Source: DASTPP01 sp035762175 (GTDB lineage Bacteria > Myxococcota_A > Polyangia > Polyangiales > Polyangiaceae). Taken from it: a stretch of DNA of 24,804 bases. Both the position numbers and the translations under genes were made by a program. The notes beneath the pieces are model-generated. The model made no database searches. It was not told the DNA's origin and worked only from the letters and a program-made list of their open reading frames with translations. Positions 24,401 through 24,804 of this stretch are shown one piece after another (the first letter of the stretch is position 1; each line of letters starts with the position of its first letter). The stretch lies in NCBI GenBank assembly GCA_035762175.1, contig DASTPP010000284.1, forward strand, positions 1 through 24,804, in the 5' to 3' direction.

Positions 24401-24607
24401 GGCGGCGCACGTTAGCCCATCGGGCGGGCCCGACCCAAGTCCCTCGCGGGCCCGGGCGGGCGCCCCCAAACTCGCGTCTCGACCCCTCCCGCGCCAGGCC
24501 CGCTCGTGCGATACTGAACGCCCCTGGGGGGCCGAACCCCGGCGCCCGCGCGTTCGGGCCCCCGCCCCCGCCCTTCTCCGCCTGCCCCAGTTAAGGAGCC
24601 GATGCCC

Positions 24608-24804
24608 ATGTCCGACGAGCAGAAGGAGTCGTCCGTCCTCTTTTCGCTCAAGGAGCTCGTCAGCCTCGAAGAAGACCGCGTCAACCAAGAGAAGTTGGCG
24701 CGGCAGCAAGAAGAGGCGCGGCGCCGGCGCGAGCGCGAAGAGCAAGAGCGGCGCGCGCGCGAAGAAGAGGCGGCGCGGCAGGCGGCCGAGGCCGAGCGCA
24801 TCCG
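24608..24804 (+). CDS. N-terminus of a coiled-coil protein (cut by window edge)
   Basis: About 65 residues are visible: MSDEQKESSVLFSLKELVSL, then LEEDRVNQEKLARQQEEARR and a long Arg/Glu/Ala-rich charged helix (RREREEQERRAREEEAARQ). The pattern is a cytoplasmic N-terminus leading into an extended coiled coil. The leading FSLKEL...LEEDR element followed by a charged coil is familiar from myxobacterial proteins of unknown function. ATG 24608 is chosen because AAGGAG (24593-24598) lies nine bases upstream; ATG 24602 is only three bases from it. The rest of the gene lies outside the window. Confidence 0.75.
   Translation, partial: MSDEQKESSVLFSLKELVSLEEDRVNQEKLARQQEEARRRREREEQERRAREEEAARQAAEAERI

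Noticed and set aside
22310..24415. A true 701-residue ATPase with a 450-residue C-terminal extension
   Set aside because: The extension is an Arg/Pro/His-rich out-of-phase reading of the MCE gene. The ATPase family ends at about residue 245-265. Reported instead as a missing-stop anomaly.
24412..24801. A minus-strand Ser/Arg-rich frame at the right edge
   Set aside because: It lies opposite a coiled-coil gene with a strong AAGGAG and plausible N-terminus. Ser/Arg/Ala composition is typical of a shadow of Glu/Arg-rich coding DNA.

Overview
The window is very GC-rich with few stop codons in any frame. It carries two eukaryote-like Ser/Thr kinases, a giant TPR protein, a GltJ/AgmX-like envelope protein and long Pro/Ala-rich tails. 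That combination points to a myxobacterium, probably of the Polyangiales/Sorangiineae type. This rests on gene content and composition only; there is no rRNA to confirm it. No tRNA, rRNA, insertion sequence, phage or true CRISPR array was found.

Layout. 1-1.1 kb (minus strand): the start of an unknown gene, then a coupled two-gene operon. The operon encodes a membrane-associated HExxH protein and a 78-residue protein consisting of little more than the sigma-54 activator-interacting (region I) motif. 1.18-1.54 kb: nine palindromic nodes spaced 43 bp apart, directly upstream of that operon. 1.7-2.7 kb: fmt (minus). 2.9-4.6 kb: a transmembrane Ser/Thr kinase with a repetitive extracytoplasmic tail (plus). 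4.9-5.2 kb: a small helical protein behind a near-consensus sigma-54 promoter (minus). 5.5-8.9 kb: a HAD hydrolase and lon (plus). 9.2-16.1 kb: a zinc-ribbon Ser/Thr kinase followed by a 1779-residue TPR protein (minus). 16.2-18.8 kb: a membrane-anchored thioredoxin-like protein, then a pseudokinase/GYF/TM/AgmX-C-terminal fusion (plus). 18.9-24.1 kb: a lipid-transport locus (plus). 24.2-24.4 kb: a stand-alone biotinyl-carrier protein (minus). 24.6 kb to the end: the start of a coiled-coil protein (plus).

The most interesting locus is 18.9-24.1 kb. A lone SctJ/YscJ-type ring lipoprotein overlaps, by TTGA, the first of two different MlaF ATPases. These are followed by two different MlaE permeases and one MCE (MlaD) protein. 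The two ATPases have complementary defects. MlaF1 lacks the H-loop His and one Walker A Gly but keeps LSGGQ; MlaF2 has a degenerate signature (LGDGM) but keeps Walker A and the H-loop His. In a heterodimer all defects fall in one composite ATP site and the other stays canonical. This looks like an asymmetric, heterodimeric Mla-type transporter, possibly associated with a type III secretion-like ring protein.

A second theme is sigma-54. One gene appears driven by a sigma-54 promoter, and a separate small gene encodes an isolated sigma-54 region I mimic under an unusual operator-like array. The kinases, TPR protein and pseudokinase fusion form a signalling/envelope block in the middle.
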